This document shows, in pieces, positions 60,272 to 64,000 of a stretch of 64,000 nt of DNA. The stretch covers positions 15,924,482-15,988,481 of the forward strand of contig CM055897.1 in the NCBI GenBank assembly GCA_029582155.1. The letters are read 5' to 3'. The notes below the pieces were generated by a model, which saw nothing but the letters and a program-made list of their open reading frames with translations, ran no database searches and was not told the DNA's origin. Position numbers and translations under genes: made by a program. Origin of the DNA: Panopea generosa. Taxonomy: Eukaryota > Mollusca > Bivalvia > Adapedonta > Hiatellidae. The number at the start of each line of letters is the position of its first letter. The stretch's first letter is position 1.

Positions 60272-61545
60272 ATAACGTCACCACATTACAGTAACGGCGA
60301 TTTAAACTCAACCGACCACTTGAGTGTTTTGGTAAAGTCGTATTTTTAATATCACCACATTACAGTAATGGCGATTTAAAATCAACCGACCACTTGAGTG
60401 TTTTGGTAAAGTCGTATTTTTTATATCACCACATTATAGTAACGAAGATTTAAACTCAACCGACAACTTGAGTGTTTTGGTAAAGCTGTATTTTTCGATA
60501 TCACAACATTACAGTTACAACAATTTAGAATCAACCGACCACTTGAGTGTTTTGGTAAAGCCGTATTTTTAATATCACCACATTACAGTAACGAATATTT
60601 AAACTCAACCGACAACTTGAGTGTTTTGGTAAAGTCGTATTTTTTTTATATCACCACATTACAGTAATGGCGATTTAAACTCAACCGACCACTTGAGTGT
60701 TTGGTAAAGTCGTATTTTTTTATATCACCACATTACAGTTATGGCGATTTAAACTCAACCGACAACTTGAGTGTTTTGGTAAAGTCGTATTTTTTTATAT
60801 CACCACATTACAGTAACGGCGATTTAAACTCAACCGACCACTTGAGTGTTTTGGTAAGGTGATATTTTTTTATATCACCACATTACAGTAATGGCGATTT
60901 AAACTCAACCGACAACTTGAGTGTTTTGGTAAAGTCGTATTTTTTTATATCACCACATTACAGTAATGGCGATTTAAACTCAACCGACCATTTGAGTGTT
61001 TTGGTAAAGTCGTATTTTTTTATATCACCACATTACAGTGACGGCGATTTATACTCAACCGGCAACTTGAGTGTTTTGGTAAAGTCGTATTTTTAATATC
61101 ACCACATTACAGTAATGGCGATTTAAACTCAACCGACCACTTGAATGTTTTGGTAAAGTCGTATTTTTGATATCACCACATTACAGTAATGGCGATTTAA
61201 ACTCAACCGACCACTTGAGTGTTTTGGTAAAGTGATATTTTTTATATCACCACATTACAGTCACGGCGATTTAACCTCAACCGACCACTTGAGTGTTTTG
61301 GTAAAGTCGTACTTTTTTATATCACCACATTACAGTAATGGCGATTTAAACTCAACCGACCACTTGAGTATTTTGGTAAAGTCGTATTTTTTTATATCAC
61401 CACATTACAGTCACGGCGATTTAAACTCAACCGACCACTTGAGTGTTTTGGTAAAGTCGTATTTTTTTATATCACCACATTACAGTAATGGCGATTTAAA
61501 CTCAACCGACCACTTGAGTGTTTTGGTAAAGTCGTATTTTCGCGT
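60272..61545. repeat. Array L: ~76 bp minisatellite
   Basis: Seventeen units of ATATCACCACATTACAGTAA, TGGCGATTTAAACTCAACCG and ACCACTTGAGTGTTTTGGTA with AAGTCGTATTTTTT. Length varies 73-78 bp through the T run. Each unit carries a 6 bp dyad, ACTCAA and TTGAGT, around an 8 bp loop. An ACC/ACA variant sits in the loop and leaves the stem intact. The 108-codon frame at 61232-61558 is an artefact. Confidence 0.96.
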
Positions 61546-62409
61546 ACCTGAGATTTAACCACATTTATTCAATTTAACAGATTTAATGCCATGTATTTAT
61601 TTAAAATGACGTCACACATGATACATAAATCAAGAATAACATAATAACCCAAATAAAGGAATAAGTATTAAATATATGGTTACATACAATTCATATCTAT
61701 TTTGATAATACTTTGCAATGTCCATAGTGGTCTAGTAGTGGTAGAAAGGTTTGAATAAGGCCATATTTCCCTTTATACAATTACAAATACAAATTAGAAG
61801 AAAATTAAGCGAACTTTTTATACATAAATTAAAACAGTTTATAAAATAAAACTTGATAGGAAATATTAAAATAGTGACTTGTTTCTTTAAATCAATTCTA
61901 AAGCATTATTGATTGATTATGATGACGTGTATTTTAAGAGAAATCTTCAATACAAAATGGTGCTTGGATGTTCTAGGAATTAATCGCGTAAAATACAAAA
62001 ACGATCTCACATTTCAATAGAAAAGAAACCCTTGTAATGTTTAAATTAGTTTGATTGGCAATTTCAAACACAGCATTCTTATAACTCTGAAAATAATTGT
62101 CTGTACAAAGAAACGGAGTCCTCCGGTCGCAAATATTGGTGTGACGTCAATGATGATTGATCGAATCGTGTTCCATGTGAGACTTTAAACAAATACCGTT
62201 ATTCAAATTTATTCTTAAATAAATATGAAGTGAATTGCATATTAAGTAATCGTTTTTCAATAAAAGAAAATATAATAAGTTTTCCCATTATTGAAATAGA
62301 TCAGTGACAGTATGAAAAGAAATTATTGTTTTATTATAACCACATATTGATACAGCTTGAACTTCACGTTATGAACATGTATGTAAAATTTACTGGCATT
62401 GAGTTATGC
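61546..62409. other. AT-rich spacer
   Basis: No gene or repeat recognised. Confidence 0.4.
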
Positions 62410-62606
62410 ACCTTTTATTCAACAATATCTCAGCTACGTAACGGAGGTTAGTGCGCTTAGTCAATGTTTCTTGAATCCACTAGCAAGTTCACCGGTACTA
62501 AATGCATCTTATCTCTTCAACAATATTTCAGCTACGTAACGGAGGTTTGCACTTAATCATCGTTTCTGGAATCCGCTAACAGGTTAACCAGTATTAAATA
62601 CACCTT
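62410..62606. repeat. 98 bp tandem duplication
   Basis: TCAACAATATYTCAGCTACG, TAACGGAGGTT and the later CTTATCTCTTCA blocks occur twice, at a 98 bp offset (62419 and 62517). A third partial start (CACCTTATCTCTTCATG) follows. Confidence 0.85.
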
Positions 62607-62659
62607 ATCTCTTCATGTCATGACTCCTTCCTCATATAAACAATGGGGGAGTTATAACT

Positions 62660-62765
62660 TGAGAACAAATCTAATGGCCAATCATCAAAGAGACTTGGGC
62701 CGGACAAGTGACCCTTGAAGTGACAGTCAGACGCTTTACCGACTGAGCTATCACGGCCCGGCCTC
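62660..62765 (-). mobile_element. SINE-A-like head fragment
   Basis: Minus strand: GGCCGGGCCGTGATAGCTCA, GTCGGTAAAGCGTCTGACTG and TCACTTGTCCGGCCC. The A box is intact, the B box (GTTCGAATCC) is absent and the SINE-A body does not follow. Either a truncated SINE or a head with a different body. The frame at 62618-62854 is a shadow. Confidence 0.6.
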
Positions 62766-62869
62766 CTATGAAAATGCAGATTTTGATAATAAATAATGTT
62801 AGTTATCCTATTTTTATTTGTAAAATCTCCATTAATGATGTGATTATTGATCATTAACCAAGTTAAAGC

Positions 62870-63100
62870 TCCCAGAGTCTATAGAATGGACCCAGCTCTA
62901 CCGATTAGGTCCGTTAAATAACAATGTTAGGAAAACCACATTTGAGCACTTCAATTGGTCAGTTGCTACAACTGAAAATTTGAGTGACGTCACAGTTAGT
63001 CTGTGTTCACTTGCTATGAATTGTAGGACAGCCATAAAATTCCCTGCCTTTTTATTAGTGGTTTTATAGACCTGATTCGGGAGATATCAGGTTCTGGGAT
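62870..63100 (+). mobile_element. Dispersed TIR repeat (family X), copy 2
   Basis: Matches the reverse complement of 37632-37812. The ends TCCCAGAGTCT (62870) and, reverse complemented, TCCCAGAACCT (about 63100) form short inverted repeats, suggesting a MITE of about 230 bp. Target duplication not evident. No coding capacity. Confidence 0.75.
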
Positions 63101-63114
63101 AGACTATAGCTCTC

Positions 63115-63366
63115 AAGTGGCTCTCACTATGGAGGCCCTCCCTGAGGTTTTGGAGATCTTGGGAACATGGCCAATTATTTTAAGGGATCTAGGAACATTG
63201 GCCATTACTTCCAGGGATCCAGAGATCAAAGGCCTAATTTTAGAGATTTGGGAGAAATACTTGTGGGGAGCTATGGCAAATACTTTAAAATAACTTGGGA
63301 ACAATGGTCAGTACTTTAAGAGATCCAGGGAACAGGGACCCACTGGGAGGGCCTTACTATGGTCAC
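63115..63366. repeat. TIR-bounded degenerate ~29 bp repeat
   Basis: Ends CACTATGGAGGCCCTCCC (about 63125) and GGGAGGGCCTTACTATGG (about 63346) are imperfect inverted repeats. Between them a degenerate unit, GGGAACATTGGCCATTACTT plus TAAGGGATC, repeats about seven times. The 63-codon minus-strand frame is a by-product. Could be a MITE carrying an internal minisatellite. Confidence 0.65.
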
Positions 63367-64000
63367 CGCCTTATAACGGTCAGAAGCTGTAGATAAAATG
63401 CTGTTTGAAATATCCATGTTTTATCTTACTTTCTAAAAAAAATCAAAATCGAGTAAGTGATTTATTTAAAGCTATTTAAAAACGCTTAAATAACACTGAG
63501 CGTCACAAAAAACTGTACTCTAGTCGTTTATCTAATATTTTATCATTAATCTTTATAACCTAAAGGATCATTATTCAAACCTATCATTTCGTAAAAGGAA
63601 TTCAATATCAACATATAATCGTGTTCATCATTAATAAACAATTACAGTCATGGCCTGAAAAACCCCATTGTCTACAAATCTATAATATCGTGTATCGCAT
63701 TTTTCATTTCCAATTGCAGTCATTTTGCAAAATGAGATTTAATTATTTATAATGTGGAAATAATGTATAGATAAGATTCAACGGTATAATGGGGCCACAT
63801 TTCTTGCATAAATGGTGCTGATCACTGGCGATCAGTCGCTGTTTGTAGATATTTGCAAAGGTCGTACAAACAAGCACGTGATCACTCACGCGTGACCGAA
63901 AAAATATAAAGTTGAAAATGAGAACAAATTTCCCAGAGTAATAATTCAACTCTAGTAGAACCCATATGGTTTCCATAGGTGTAGAGGCCGCGCCAACACC
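63367..64000. other. AT-rich spacer to the window end
   Basis: No gene or repeat recognised; the 77-codon minus-strand frame at 63743-63976 has no features. Confidence 0.4.

Overview
The window looks like AT-rich, non-coding chromosomal DNA of an invertebrate animal, most likely a mollusc and plausibly a bivalve. That assignment is inferred from tRNA-derived SINEs with intact A and B boxes, short retroposons ending in (CAA)n, mariner and MITE relics, and a very high load of minisatellites. I see no bacterial operon, CRISPR array, rRNA gene, or tRNA gene that I would call functional. The only convincing protein-coding locus is on the minus strand at about 7.58-8.90 kb: a 337-codon open exon for a disordered, basic, serine-rich protein, preceded by splice-acceptor-like sequence. 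I do not recognise its family.

Layout. 1-3.35 kb: an ~86 bp satellite with a higher-order period of 854 bp. 3.5-6.3 kb: two inverted copies of a 430-460 bp MITE around two SINEs. 7.6-8.9 kb: the gene. 9-15.6 kb: microsatellite, SINEs, two 140-180 bp MITEs, a 37/46 bp array and a 29 bp array. 15.7-17.2 kb: a 33/47 bp array. 17.8-22 kb: SINEs, a 268 bp tandem duplication, a 210 bp (GTT)n tract and a third small MITE. 22.5-25.2 kb: a TIR element abutting a SINE whose body has expanded into about 52 copies of a 41 bp satellite. 25.8-29 kb: a MITE and a 96 bp satellite that stays open for 649 codons. 30.6-33.4 kb: nested SINEs and a ~400 bp foldback palindrome. 34-44 kb: sparse, with microsatellites, a dispersed TIR repeat, small arrays and one SINE. 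44.5-45.3 kb: an internally deleted mariner with both TIRs and a TA duplication. 45.4-54.9 kb: a 55 bp array, trinucleotide and hexanucleotide repeats and an AGAC/AGGC tract. 55.8-57.2 kb: a second SINE with an internal 55 bp monomer expanded 21-fold. 57.6-59.1 kb: a SINE remnant and two retroposons with perfect target-site duplications. 59.4 kb: a possible decayed ligand-gated-channel exon. 60.3-61.5 kb: a 76 bp array. 62.4-63.4 kb: a duplication, a SINE remnant and two TIR-bounded repeats.

The main story is repeat dynamics. Twelve minisatellite arrays cover roughly 14 kb (about a fifth of the window). At least two have visible birthplaces inside SINEs, so one half of a SINE lies on each side of the array. 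Several arrays then evolved into dimers or higher-order repeats. Most other long open frames are by-products of tandem repeats whose period is a multiple of three. All family names other than mariner and tRNA-derived SINE are descriptive labels of mine (SINE-A to SINE-E, MITE-1 to MITE-3).
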